Shown here piece after piece: positions 25,550 to 34,464 of a DNA stretch of 64,000 nucleotides. The notes under the pieces are model-generated. The model ran no database searches, was not told the DNA's origin, and saw only the letters and a list, made by a program, of their open reading frames with translations. Numbering within the stretch: position 1 is the first letter of the stretch; every line of letters begins with the position of its first letter. Origin of the DNA: Scybalomonas sp905214925. GTDB taxonomy: Bacteria > Bacillota > Clostridia > Lachnospirales > Lachnospiraceae. The position numbers were made by a program, and so were the translations under genes. Location of the stretch: the NCBI GenBank assembly GCA_905214925.1, contig CAJMOB010000015.1, forward strand, positions 1 through 64,000, read 5' to 3'.

Positions 25550-27382
25550 ATGGTGAGAGAAGAATTTTACACAGGTAAAATGTTTGATGCTTATAAATAT
25601 TTTGGAGCGCATCCCATAGAGGAAGGCGGATATCGGTTTCGGGTTTATGCACCACAGGCAAAAGCAGTAGAAGTGATAGGAGAGTTTAATGCTTGGGGGA
25701 CATTTCCTTGTTTTATGAAAGAAGAGGGTGAGAGTGGAGTCTATGAGTGTGAAATTGTTAATGCGAAAGAAGGGATGATGTATAAGTATCGGATTCATCA
25801 AAAGGATGGAAGAAACGTAGATCGAGCGGATCCTTATGGCTTTTTTATGGAATTAAGACCGAATACAGCGTCTATTTTAACATCATTTCATAATTTTGTA
25901 TTGGAAGATGAAGAATGGATGAAAAAGCGAAAAACGGCTGGTAAGTATTATGACAGGCCATTCAATATTTATGAAATGCACATGGGTTCTTGGAGAAGAA
26001 AAGAAGATGGAAGTTGGTATTCTTATGAAGAGGTAGCAGAACTTTTAATTCCTTATTTAAAAGAAAATTATTATACCCATGTAGAAGTTTTACCATTAGC
26101 AGAGCATCCATTGGATGCCTCATGGGGATATCAAGTAAGTGCCTTTTTTGCTGTTACTTCTCGCTATGGAACGCCAAAACAGTTTATGAAATTTGTGAAC
26201 GAATGTCATAAAAATGAAATTGGAGTGATACTAGATTTTGTTCCTGTTCACTTTGTAAAAGATGAGTTTGCTCTTTCTCATTTTGATGGTACGGCTCTTT
26301 ATGAATATCCCGATTTGGATTCTGGTCTTAGTGAGTGGGGCTCTTGTAATTTTAATTATTATCGAGGGGAAGTTCGGACACTATTGCAGTCGGCAGCGGA
26401 CTACTGGATCACAAACTATCATATTGATGGGCTTCGGATGGACGCTATTAGCAATGCTATTTATTGGCAAGGGGATCCGAACCGAGGGGTGAATCAAGGA
26501 GCGATAACGTTTCTTCAGGAAATGAACGAAGGGCTTCATAAACGACATAGCGATGTAATTTTAATTGCAGAAGATTCCTCCAATTTCTCAAAAGTAACCA
26601 CGCCAGTTTCCTATGATGGTCTTGGATTTGACTATAAATGGGATATGGGGTGGATGAACGATACATTAAAGTTTTTCGCGTTAGATCCAAAAAGGCGAAA
26701 AGATGCCCTTTTTTTGCTTTCTTTTTCTATGGAGTATTTTCAAAATGAGTGTTATTTATTGCCACTTTCTCATGATGAAGTTGTTCACGGAAAGAAGACA
26801 ATTCTTGATAAAATGTGGGGCAATTATGAAGAGAAATTTGCACAGTGTCGAACACTTTATTTCTATTTGTATACTCATCCTGGAAAGAAGTTGGACTTTA
26901 TGGGAAATGAATTTGGTCAATTTCGAGAATGGAGTGAGGAGCGGGAACAAGATTTTATGTTACTAAATTTTCCGATGCATAAAAAGTTATTACAATTTCG
27001 AAAAGAAATACATAAAATTTATCAAGAAGAAGAGGTATTGTATCAAGGGGAATATGAGAAAGGACATTTTACATTTGTGCCAGTAAACACAAAAGTCGGT
27101 TGTGTGTTAGCTTATAAAAGAAGTGTTGGGACAAAGGTATTTCTTATGCTTTGTAATATGAGTGATGTTCGCTATGAAAGACTTTGTATTTTAGAAGAAG
27201 AGCAAAACACTTGGGTGGAGATGTTAAATACTGATGAAGAAAAATATGGGGGATCAGGTTTTTGTAATCCCTATCCAATTATTGGAAAAAAAGAAGAGGG
27301 GTTAAAGAAACAATACCATTCTTATTTTCATTTAGCCCCATTTTCTAGTGGAATGTTTTATTTATGTGAAGGTAACCAGTGA
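25550..27382 (+). CDS. glgB: 1,4-alpha-glucan branching enzyme
   Basis: I prefer the ATG at 25550 (protein MVREEFY) because AGGAAGGA lies nine bases before it; a GTG at 25544 is in frame but too close to that site. The 610-residue enzyme has an N-terminal CBM48 domain and a GH13 barrel: nucleophile Asp in G-L-R-M-D-A-I-S, acid/base Glu in L-I-A-E-D-S-S, and the transition-state Asp in L-S-H-D-E-V-V-H-G. It adds alpha-1,6 branches to glycogen. No other glycogen gene is beside it, so it is an isolated copy. Confidence 0.94.
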   Translation: MVREEFYTGKMFDAYKYFGAHPIEEGGYRFRVYAPQAKAVEVIGEFNAWGTFPCFMKEEGESGVYECEIVNAKEGMMYKYRIHQKDGRNVDRADPYGFFMELRPNTASILTSFHNFVLEDEEWMKKRKTAGKYYDRPFNIYEMHMGSWRRKEDGSWYSYEEVAELLIPYLKENYYTHVEVLPLAEHPLDASWGYQVSAFFAVTSRYGTPKQFMKFVNECHKNEIGVILDFVPVHFVKDEFALSHFDGTALYEYPDLDSGLSEWGSCNFNYYRGEVRTLLQSAADYWITNYHIDGLRMDAISNAIYWQGDPNRGVNQGAITFLQEMNEGLHKRHSDVILIAEDSSNFSKVTTPVSYDGLGFDYKWDMGWMNDTLKFFALDPKRRKDALFLLSFSMEYFQNECYLLPLSHDEVVHGKKTILDKMWGNYEEKFAQCRTLYFYLYTHPGKKLDFMGNEFGQFREWSEEREQDFMLLNFPMHKKLLQFRKEIHKIYQEEEVLYQGEYEKGHFTFVPVNTKVGCVLAYKRSVGTKVFLMLCNMSDVRYERLCILEEEQNTWVEMLNTDEEKYGGSGFCNPYPIIGKKEEGLKKQYHSYFHLAPFSSGMFYLCEGNQ

Positions 27383-27391
27383 AACAGTCAA

Positions 27392-27429
27392 TTTAGAAAA
27401 AGAGAAGCGTAGTCTCCAGTTTTTCTAAA
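27392..27429. terminator. Inverted repeat after glgB
   Basis: TTTAGAAAAA and TTTTTCTAAA form a 10-bp stem around an 18-nt loop. It is a probable weak terminator between glgB and the tnpB element. Confidence 0.5.
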
Positions 27430-27584
27430 GGAGATATAAAGTATTTCGTTTCCCTCTCTCTTTAAAAAAATGGGATATGGGTTGGTTTTTTATTAAAAAT
27501 ATTAAGATACATTTTAATTTTATGCAAATATGATATAATTAAATATAGAGGTGTTTTAAAAAATATCATTGTGAGATTGTTGTT

Positions 27585-27725
27585 ATGAGTGAGATAGGTT
27601 CTGAAAAACTTGATAGCCAAGAGATATTTGAAGAAATTGTAAGTTTATTGCATTGTTATTCTATGAAGTTATATAGTAAACGCAAAGTACAGAAAATCAA
27701 GGAAGTGTTATCCGAAGATGAATGA
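27585..27725 (+). CDS. Small gene (46 aa) overlapping the start of tnpB
   Basis: An ATG frame encodes a Lys/Glu-rich 46-residue peptide (starts MSEIGSEKLD, ends KEVLSEDE) and overlaps tnpB by 8 nt. I do not recognise a family. The peptide is predicted to be mostly helical. The overlap suggests coupled translation and so an accessory or regulatory peptide of the element; alternatively it is only an upstream frame that tunes tnpB translation. No strong ribosome site is visible. Confidence 0.45.
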   Translation: MSEIGSEKLDSQEIFEEIVSLLHCYSMKLYSKRKVQKIKEVLSEDE

Positions 27726-28947
27726 AACTGTTCAACGAGTGGAAAAGCATTTGATAAAGAAACAGGATCCTTTTTTTCCTATGCTTATGGAGTTTTGTCA
27801 TCATTCCAAGAATCTGTATAACCACGCAAATTATTTGATTAAACAAGAGTATCGAGTAAGTGGCAAATGGTTAAGGTATCAAGAACTCGATAAGCGTTTA
27901 AAAGTTGATATGAAATTTCTAGATTATAAAGAGATGCCAACGGCACAATCGGCACAGCAGACGTTAAAGTTACTGGATAAAAACTGGAAGTCTTTTTATG
28001 CAAGTATGCGTGACTTAAAAAAACACCCAGAGAAATACTTAGGGCGACCAAGACCACCAAAATATCTGAAAAAAGATGGAGTGTATACGTTAGTGCTTAC
28101 CAACCAAAATTGTAAGTTTGATGGGGAAATGATACAGTTTCCAAAAGTTTTTCATGGTTTTACAATCAAGCCAATGTTTGTGAAAAATGAGAAATTTGTT
28201 ACATTTAACCAAGTAAGATTGGTTCCACATAAAGATAGAATTGTTTTAGAAGTTGTTTATCGCGTGCTTCCTATGCCGATGAAAGAAGAGAATCAAAGAT
28301 ATGTAGGGATTGATCTTGGTGTAAACAATCTTGCAACCGTGGCGAATACGATTGGGAAAGAAGCATTTCTTATCAATGGAAAACCACTAAAAGCAATCAA
28401 TCAGTTTTATAATAAGAAAAACAGTCATTATAGCAAAGTGTGTCAATGTATGAATGATAGGGATTATTCCAGTCGTAGGAACCGATTGACAGAAAAAAGA
28501 AATGCGAAGATAAATGATTATATGCACAAGGCGAGCAAATATATTGTGAATTGGTGTGTAAACTATGATATTTCTGTCATTATCATTGGCAAAAATAGGG
28601 AGTGGAAACAAGAAGTTTCTATGGGGAAAAAGAACAATCAGACATTTGTGCAGATACCATTTGCAAGGCTCATTGAAATGATACAGTACAAAGCAAGAGA
28701 TTATGGGATAGCAGTCATAACGACCGAAGAAAGCTATACGAGCGGTACCAGTTTTATTGACAATGAAGAGCCTATAAAGGAACAGTATAACAAAGCAAGA
28801 AGAGTATATCGGGGATTATTCAAAGCAACTAATCAAACACAAATCAATGCAGACTTAAATGGTGCGTATCAGATTATAAAGAAAGTATTCCCAATCAAAT
28901 GGGATAGAGGGTGTGCGTTACACCCTGTTGTAGTAAATTTGGGCTAA
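27718..28947 (+). CDS. tnpB: RNA-guided nuclease TnpB (OrfB family), zinc-finger-less subtype
   Basis: The 409-residue protein has the N-terminal OrfB helix-turn-helix and WED-like region and a RuvC nuclease core: D199 in Y-V-G-I-D-L-G-V-N-N-L-A, E337/E338 in T-T-E-E-S-Y-T-S-G, and D379 in I-N-A-D-L-N-G-A-Y. All three catalytic acids are kept, so it should be active. The usual CxxC...CxxC zinc ribbon between E and D is absent and replaced by T-S-F-I-D-N-E-E-P. TnpB cuts DNA guided by an RNA from the 3' end of its gene (established for the family). Confidence 0.9.
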   Translation: MNETVQRVEKHLIKKQDPFFPMLMEFCHHSKNLYNHANYLIKQEYRVSGKWLRYQELDKRLKVDMKFLDYKEMPTAQSAQQTLKLLDKNWKSFYASMRDLKKHPEKYLGRPRPPKYLKKDGVYTLVLTNQNCKFDGEMIQFPKVFHGFTIKPMFVKNEKFVTFNQVRLVPHKDRIVLEVVYRVLPMPMKEENQRYVGIDLGVNNLATVANTIGKEAFLINGKPLKAINQFYNKKNSHYSKVCQCMNDRDYSSRRNRLTEKRNAKINDYMHKASKYIVNWCVNYDISVIIIGKNREWKQEVSMGKKNNQTFVQIPFARLIEMIQYKARDYGIAVITTEESYTSGTSFIDNEEPIKEQYNKARRVYRGLFKATNQTQINADLNGAYQIIKKVFPIKWDRGCALHPVVVNLG

Positions 28948-29066
28948 TTGTCGAAGTTGAACAACAAAAAATAATATTTATTACTATTTTATATTATCTA
29001 TTAAATTTAATATTATTTATGACGTACTAAGCAAATAGGAGCATAAAGAAAGGAAGAGCGAAATTT

Positions 29067-29528
29067 ATGGAAATTGAACGCAAATTTTTAGTGGATCCGA
29101 TGCCAAAAGCGTTAGAGACGTTTGTAAAGAAAAGCATTGAACAAGGATATTTATCAACAAATCCCGTTGTTCGAATTCGGAAAATGAATGAAGAATATTT
29201 TTTGACTTATAAATCATCTGGAATGATGGAAAGACAAGAAGTAGAGCTTCCACTGACAAAAGAGGCTTATGAGCATTTAAGAGAAAAAGTGGATGGAAGA
29301 GTCATTACAAAAGATCGTTATTTGATTCCATATGAAACGTGGACGATTGAGTTAGATTGCTTTCATGGAGAGTTAGAAGGCATGGTACTTGCAGAAGTTG
29401 AATTTTCTTCGGTAGAAGAAGCAAATCGTTTTCAAGGGCCTGCGTGGTTTAAAAAAGAAGTAACATTCAAAAAAGAATATCACAATAGTTATTTATCACA
29501 AACAGAGAAATTACCAGATTTTTCGTAA
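29067..29528 (+). CDS. CYTH domain protein (triphosphate tunnel metalloenzyme)
   Basis: A 153-residue CYTH protein. The defining E-I-E-R-K-F-L-V is at residues 2-9, followed by R-I-R-K-M and alternating charged beta strands that form the tunnel (V-E-L-P-L-T; E-L-D-C-F-H-G; L-A-E-V-E-F). Relatives hydrolyse triphosphate or thiamine triphosphate or make cyclic AMP, and the substrate here is not determined. GGAAGAG precedes the ATG. The DJ-1 gene follows after a short gap. Confidence 0.9.
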   Translation: MEIERKFLVDPMPKALETFVKKSIEQGYLSTNPVVRIRKMNEEYFLTYKSSGMMERQEVELPLTKEAYEHLREKVDGRVITKDRYLIPYETWTIELDCFHGELEGMVLAEVEFSSVEEANRFQGPAWFKKEVTFKKEYHNSYLSQTEKLPDFS

Positions 29529-29574
29529 GGAAAAGGCGAAAAGAAGCATGGAATTGTTTGAAAGGAGTTATAAA

Positions 29575-30132
29575 ATGAATAAAAAACAAGTATATGTAAT
29601 GTTAGCAAATGGATTTGAAGAGATTGAAGCACTAACCGTTGTTGATATTTTAAGAAGAGGAGAAGTAGCGGTTTCTACTGTTTCCATCACAGAAGAAAAA
29701 ATGGTAACAAGTTCTCATGGTATTTTAGTACAGGCGGACTTAACATTTTCAGAAATGAAAGAAGAAGAGACAGAAATGATCGTTCTTCCAGGAGGAATGC
29801 CAGGAACTTTGAACTTAAAAGAAAAGCAAGAGTTAATGGATATGATTTTAAGAAGACATGAGAAGAGGCAGTTGATCTCTGCTATTTGTGCAGCACCGGC
29901 TCTTATTTTTGGAGAACTTGGAATAGTAGAAGGAAGAAATGCGACTTGTTATCCATCCATGGAAGAACATATGCGAGGAGCGAATTATCAAAAAGAAGAA
30001 AAAGCGGTGCAAGATGGTCATATTATTACAGGTTGCGGGATGGGCGGAGCCATTCCATTTGGACTTAAAATATTAGAGGCTTTAAAGGGCAAGGAGATTG
30101 CTGAAAAAGTGAAAGAAAGTATTGTATATTAA
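29575..30132 (+). CDS. DJ-1/PfpI family protein
   Basis: The ATG at 29575 follows AAAGGAG and gives the normal start M-N-K-K-Q-V-Y-V-M-L-A-N-G-F-E-E-I-E-A; the frame runs back to 29548. The 185-residue protein has the nucleophilic-elbow Cys in S-A-I-C-A-A-P and the conserved Glu near residue 17. DJ-1 relatives act as glyoxalase or deglycase-like or redox-sensing proteins. The neighbours (CYTH, DUF1189) give no further hint. Confidence 0.88.
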   Translation: MNKKQVYVMLANGFEEIEALTVVDILRRGEVAVSTVSITEEKMVTSSHGILVQADLTFSEMKEEETEMIVLPGGMPGTLNLKEKQELMDMILRRHEKRQLISAICAAPALIFGELGIVEGRNATCYPSMEEHMRGANYQKEEKAVQDGHIITGCGMGGAIPFGLKILEALKGKEIAEKVKESIVY

Positions 30133-30158
30133 AAGGAAAGAGAAAGAAAAGAGAGAAT

Positions 30159-30956
30159 ATGAGAGACAAAAGTACAAAAATCGGTGTCATTGATCAAGGG
30201 ATCTTGGCAGTTTCTAAGACAAAAGAATATCCAGCACTTGTGAGGCAAAGTATGGGACGTGTTCTTAACTTTGCGCTGGTCATATCTATTTTGTTGACTA
30301 TAATTGTATATTTGATCCCGATGGTAGCCTATCAATGGAGTCTTGGGGGATTAGAGACATTTTTTCAAGAGCGGATTCCTGCATTCACAATTGCCAATGG
30401 TAAGATGGAAATGGAAGGGGAATTGGATATGGAGCTGTTGGGAATTCAGATCAAGGCCGATTCTTCAAAAGATAAATATACAATGGATGACATTGATTCT
30501 GAAAAAATAGCACAGGTTTTAATAAGCAATAGCAATCTATTAGTGAAAGATCTTGGGCAAGTTTTTGAAATTAATTTTGAAACGATTAAAGGGACGATAA
30601 ACAATCAAACTCTAGTAGGAATGGTGCCTTATCTTTATGGTGCAGAAATCGTTTTAATTTTATTTGGTATTATTGCTTTATTTTTACGTTATTTATTAGG
30701 TGCCTTTGGATATGCGTTAATTGGAATGACGGTGGCATCCTTACGTCAAATTCCATTAAGTTTACAAGATTTGTTTAAAATAGGAATTTACTGTAAATTA
30801 TTGTCCGCATTAGTGGGAGCGGTAAATGAGGTATTAGGATATCCAATACCAGTAGAATATTGGTATTCCGTTGGTATGTTAATTTCTTTTGTTTATTTGA
30901 CAAAAGGGATTGTGGCACATAAGACAAATGAGTCATCAAAAGGAATGATAGTATGA
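30159..30956 (+). CDS. DUF1189 family membrane protein
   Basis: A 265-residue membrane protein with one helix near residues 35-57, a large extracytoplasmic region (about 60-165) and several helices at the C-terminal end. This matches DUF1189, whose function is unknown. It overlaps the YdcF gene by 4 nt (ATGA), so the two form an operon. GAAAGAAAAGAGAG precedes the start. Confidence 0.8.
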   Translation: MRDKSTKIGVIDQGILAVSKTKEYPALVRQSMGRVLNFALVISILLTIIVYLIPMVAYQWSLGGLETFFQERIPAFTIANGKMEMEGELDMELLGIQIKADSSKDKYTMDDIDSEKIAQVLISNSNLLVKDLGQVFEINFETIKGTINNQTLVGMVPYLYGAEIVLILFGIIALFLRYLLGAFGYALIGMTVASLRQIPLSLQDLFKIGIYCKLLSALVGAVNEVLGYPIPVEYWYSVGMLISFVYLTKGIVAHKTNESSKGMIV

Positions 30957-31711
30957 AAATGAGTTGTCTTGTTTTAGGAACACTTTGTATTTGTTATTAT
31001 TTATTGATTGTTTCCTATGCAGGGATTAAGGCTGCATTTTCTCCTATTTGGCTTGTATTAGCGAGCGGATTTTATTTCCTTATGGCAGTAATCCGTTTGG
31101 AACAAAGACATATGATAACGATTCCTTCTTTTATGAAAATTATATTTGTAAGTGCAGTGTTAGCTGGCAGTATTGTTTTTCTCATAGTGGAAGGAAGCAT
31201 TATAAAAAATGGAGTGGCAAATCCGAAACCGAATGCAGATTATGTAATAATATTAGGAGCAAAAGTCAATGGAACCGTTCCATCAAAAACGCTTCGTGCA
31301 AGAGTTTATGGAACAAAAGAGTATTTAGAAAAAAATAAAAATACAAAAGTAATTGTATCGGGCGGTCAAGGAAATGGAGAAGATGTGACAGAAGCCTTTG
31401 CTATGAAAGAACTATTAATCAATATGGGAATTTCAGAAAATCGAATTTATATGGAAGAAAAATCTACGAATACAGAAGAAAATATTCGTTTTAGTAAAGC
31501 AATTATAGAGCAGCAAATGAAAAGAAAGCAGTATGAAGTTGTCATTGCCACCAGTGACTTTCATATGTATCGAGGAATCTCATTGGCAAAGAAACAAGGA
31601 ATTACTAACGTATCGGGCTGTCCTTCAAAACCAGATAAAATATTGATGGTACATTATTATTTCCGAGAGTTTTTTGCAGTTGTAAAAGATAAATTAGTAG
31701 GAAATATTTAA
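30953..31711 (+). CDS. YdcF/SanA family protein (DUF218)
   Basis: A 252-residue protein with about four N-terminal helices and an extracytoplasmic DUF218 domain: D-Y-V-I-I-L-G-A-K-V-N-G at about 98-109, V-I-V-S-G-G-Q-G, E-E-K-S-T-N-T-E-E-N and V-I-A-T-S-D-F-H-M-Y-R. Members of this family affect cell-envelope polymers or vancomycin sensitivity (SanA, ElyC). It is translationally coupled to the DUF1189 gene. A strong terminator follows. Confidence 0.87.
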   Translation: MKMSCLVLGTLCICYYLLIVSYAGIKAAFSPIWLVLASGFYFLMAVIRLEQRHMITIPSFMKIIFVSAVLAGSIVFLIVEGSIIKNGVANPKPNADYVIILGAKVNGTVPSKTLRARVYGTKEYLEKNKNTKVIVSGGQGNGEDVTEAFAMKELLINMGISENRIYMEEKSTNTEENIRFSKAIIEQQMKRKQYEVVIATSDFHMYRGISLAKKQGITNVSGCPSKPDKILMVHYYFREFFAVVKDKLVGNI

Positions 31712-31752
31712 TAGAACAAAGTGTGATTTTGGAAGAAGTTCCTGTCATAAAA

Positions 31753-31807
31753 AAAGAGGCATCACATCCGCTAAAAATGTTTAGCGGTGTGATAGCCTCT
31801 TTTTTTT
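31753..31807 (+). terminator. Intrinsic terminator of the DUF1189-ydcF operon
   Basis: AAAGAGGCATCACA pairs with TGTGATAGCCTCTTT, with an inner GCTAAA/TTTAGC stem and a run of eight T residues. Confidence 0.9.
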
Positions 31808-31984
31808 ATGTTATAGGAAATTCCTCGCAAGCGAATTATCCTATAACATAAAAAAGCACTACGTGCGAACGATGCGCAGCTCGCAAAGAAGATAATTTTG
31901 CTTCGCAAATTGCTCGCGCGCGGCAAAGTGTACGTTGCTCAAAGTGACCGAAAGTCGCGAAGAGTGTTGGGCATACACTTTGTT
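31807..31984 (+). repeat. Terminator-associated structured intergenic repeat, full copy
   Basis: Nearly identical to 25258-25440 over about 175 bp, again starting in the T run of a terminator (TTATGTTATAGGAAATTCCT). The last arm differs (GTTGGGCATACAC in place of GTGCAACGCACAC), so compensatory change is not complete there. Confidence 0.85.
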
Positions 31985-32001
31985 ATTATCGTTATTGTTT
32001 T

Positions 32002-33825
32002 TTATTCTACTGTAACAGATTTTGCTAAGTTTCTTGGTTGATCCACATCGAGATCACGAGAAACAGAAGCATAATATGAAAGAAGTTGCACGGCAACAGA
32101 AACAGAGAATACAGAGAAGAATGTGTCCGCTGCTGGAAGTTTTAATACAAAATCAGCAGTATCAGAAGTAACATTTTCTTCTTGATCAGTAATCAATAAA
32201 ACACTAGCACCTCTTGCCTTTATCTCTTGCATATTAGAAACCATTTTAGGGAATGTTTCTTTTTTCGTGGAAATTGCAATAACTGGAACTTGTTGGGTAA
32301 TAAGAGAAATCGGTCCATGTTTTAATTCTCCTGCCATATAAGCTTCGGAGTGAATGTAAGAAATCTCTTTTAATTTTAAAGAACCTTCACAAGAAAGAGC
32401 ATAATCCACGCCACGTCCAATAAAGAAAGAATCTGTAGCATCTGTTAGCATATTGGATAATTCTTTTATCTGTGGTTCTAGTTGAAGGGATTCGCTTATT
32501 AATTCAGGAATTTGCAATAACTGTTTTAAGAAATCTTCTTGTTGTTCTTTTGTAAACAGATTGCGAACTTCTGCCACCTTACCACAAAGTAAATAAAGAG
32601 CTGCTACTTGTACGGTAAATGCTTTCGTACTAGCAACGGCAATTTCTGGTCCTGCGTGGGTGTAGAGAACGAAGTCACTTTCCATAGCGATAGAAGAACC
32701 TTTTACATTGACAATAGAAAGTGTTTTTGCACCTCTTTCTTTTGCAAGACGTAAAGCTGCTAAAGAATCAGCGGTTTCTCCTGATTGAGAAATAATGATA
32801 ACTAATGTTTTCTCATCGAGAATTGGATCGCCATAACGGAATTCGGATGCCGTTTCTACGGATACAGGAATTCTTAAAAGTTGTTCAAAAATAGATTTAC
32901 CAACAAGGCCTGCATTGAAAGCAGTACCACAAGCGGTAATAATAATTTTTGAAAAATCTTCAAATAAAGAATCCGGAATTTCATCCTCAACAAAGGAAAT
33001 TTGTTGTCCATTTAAACGAGAACGAATGGTTGTAGTGATAGCTTCTGGCTGTTCATGGATTTCCTTTAACATATAATGATCGTATCCATTTTTTTGAGCA
33101 GAAGATGCAGAAAATGGTGCAACAAGCATTGTTGGTTCTACTGCATTTCCATCAAGGTCCATCAGTTCGATTGCGTCTTTTGTTAATTTTGCAATGTGTT
33201 GTTCTGGAACAATAAAATATTCTTTGGAGTATTCAATTAATGCTGTCATATCAGAAGCGATATAAGAACCTGATTCATCACGAACAGCTACAAGTGGGCT
33301 TGCGTTACGAACGCAATAAATAACATCTTTTTGATCAGAAAAAAGGATACAAAAAGCATAAGCTCCTTCTAGATGTTCTACTGCTTTTTTAATCGCTTTT
33401 ATTGGATCTCCATCATAAAAATGAGAAATAAGCATAGCTGCAATTTCAGAGTCCGTTTGAGAACGTGGGGAAAGACCGTATTCAGAAAGACGTGCAGCAA
33501 TGCTTGCATAATTTTCAATGATACCGTTGTGGATTAAAGTAACAGCACCTGATGTATGAGGATGTGCATTGACATCTGTTACTTTACCATGAGTCGCCCA
33601 TCTTGTATGCCCAATTCCACAGTGGGAAGTTGTAGGAGAAAGAGAATCTACTTTGTTTCTCAATTCTTGAACTTTACCAGTTGTTTTAATTGTTTCGATA
33701 GAAGAACCTTCATGAAGAAGAGCGATTCCAGCGCTATCATAGCCTCGATACTCTAATTTAGAAAGTCCATTGAGTAAGATAGGAGCGGTATCATTTGAAC
33801 CGCAGTAACCAATAATTCCACACAT
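32002..33825 (-). CDS. glmS: Glutamine-fructose-6-phosphate aminotransferase (isomerizing)
   Basis: A 607-residue enzyme that makes glucosamine-6-phosphate for peptidoglycan. Cys2 in M-C-G-I-I-G-Y-C-G is the N-terminal nucleophile of the glutaminase domain, with G-H-T-R-W-A-T-H-G at about 72-80. Two SIS domains follow (A-C-G-T-A-F-N-A-G; S-Q-S-G-E-T-A-D-S). The C-terminus ends in K-S-V-T-V-E as in the family. A glmS ribozyme in the leader (33887-34042) provides feedback control by glucosamine-6-phosphate. Confidence 0.97.
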   Translation of the reverse strand: MCGIIGYCGSNDTAPILLNGLSKLEYRGYDSAGIALLHEGSSIETIKTTGKVQELRNKVDSLSPTTSHCGIGHTRWATHGKVTDVNAHPHTSGAVTLIHNGIIENYASIAARLSEYGLSPRSQTDSEIAAMLISHFYDGDPIKAIKKAVEHLEGAYAFCILFSDQKDVIYCVRNASPLVAVRDESGSYIASDMTALIEYSKEYFIVPEQHIAKLTKDAIELMDLDGNAVEPTMLVAPFSASSAQKNGYDHYMLKEIHEQPEAITTTIRSRLNGQQISFVEDEIPDSLFEDFSKIIITACGTAFNAGLVGKSIFEQLLRIPVSVETASEFRYGDPILDEKTLVIIISQSGETADSLAALRLAKERGAKTLSIVNVKGSSIAMESDFVLYTHAGPEIAVASTKAFTVQVAALYLLCGKVAEVRNLFTKEQQEDFLKQLLQIPELISESLQLEPQIKELSNMLTDATDSFFIGRGVDYALSCEGSLKLKEISYIHSEAYMAGELKHGPISLITQQVPVIAISTKKETFPKMVSNMQEIKARGASVLLITDQEENVTSDTADFVLKLPAADTFFSVFSVSVAVQLLSYYASVSRDLDVDQPRNLAKSVTVE

Positions 33826-33886
33826 AATTTAAGTCTCCTTTACCATATGTTATTTTCAAAGTACGAATGATTCTCAAACTATGCAA

Positions 33887-34042
33887 TTCTTTGGTTATAT
33901 TGAATTTGTTCTAGAAGTCACCTTCTAGGTTTGCCAATATATTACGCGTCCAAAGAACACGAAAGAGTATCCGCCGAATTTTCGATCACTCTTTTCCTCG
34001 TCAACTTTCAAAAAAATTCCGTTCTATAGAAAGTTCTGGCGC
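33887..34042 (-). ncRNA. glmS ribozyme (glucosamine-6-phosphate-activated)
   Basis: The minus strand shows the core blocks in order: GCGCCAGAACT (34042-34032, self-cleavage just before the first G), GACGAGGAAAAGAG, ATCGAAAATTCGGCGGAT, and the closing stem TTCTTTGG ... CCAAAGAA with a long internal hairpin (CCTAGAAGGTGACTTCTAG). The element lies about 60-220 nt upstream of glmS. On binding the product the RNA cuts itself and the mRNA is degraded. Confidence 0.93.
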
Positions 34043-34208
34043 TTCAAAAATTTAGATTTTAATTGCAAACTTAAGAATCTTCCTTAGAGTAGCATGTGGG
34101 ATAAAATTTGTCAATAAAAACTGCTTTTGTTATTTGTTTGTAAGAGCTTGTTAAGAAAAAATTCACTTGAAAACCTAGTAAGAACGCGGTACAATAGACA
34201 ATTATTTT

Positions 34209-34289
34209 GTAACTTATTGTAAACCTTTCATTTTTGTAAGAATTTTTTTTGTAAAAATAGTGTAAAAATGATGTAAATAGGAGTATAAT
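34209..34289 (+). promoter_or_regulatory. LTA synthase promoter with phased TGTAA repeats (PhoP-box-like)
   Basis: TATAAT lies at 34284-34289. Upstream, TGTAA occurs at 34209, 34219, 34235, 34250, 34261 and 34272, mostly about 10-11 or 15-16 nt apart. The complement TTACA resembles the TTWACA repeats bound by PhoP of Bacillus, which controls teichoic acid genes. The remaining 5' region to 34464 includes AGACAATCT/AGATTGTCT arms (34297-34384), so the long leader can fold. Confidence 0.45.
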
Positions 34290-34464
34290 CTACGAGAGAC
34301 AATCTGTCGAAAATTGTTTTTATCACTTTTTTATAGGTGGTCATTCATTTATTCTCACATAAATGAGATTGTCTAAAATTGGGCAAACTATGGTAAGAAA
34401 AATGGGATATCATAGTGTTAAGAAACAAAATAAAAAAGCATGAAACGAAACGAGGAAAGGAAGA

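Larger units (their letters stand above)
27585..28947 (+). mobile_element. IS200/IS605-type element with tnpB only (core extent)
   Basis: The element contains a small gene and tnpB, with no tnpA transposase of the HUH type in the flanks. I cannot set its true ends; the AT-rich palindromic stretch at about 28970-29025 may hold the right end and the guide (omega) RNA. Without tnpA it would depend on a TnpA encoded elsewhere. Confidence 0.6.

Noticed and set aside
27718..28947. Cas12-like or IscB protein
   Set aside because: The length of about 400 residues, OrfB-type N-terminus and absence of an HNH domain or CRISPR array indicate TnpB.
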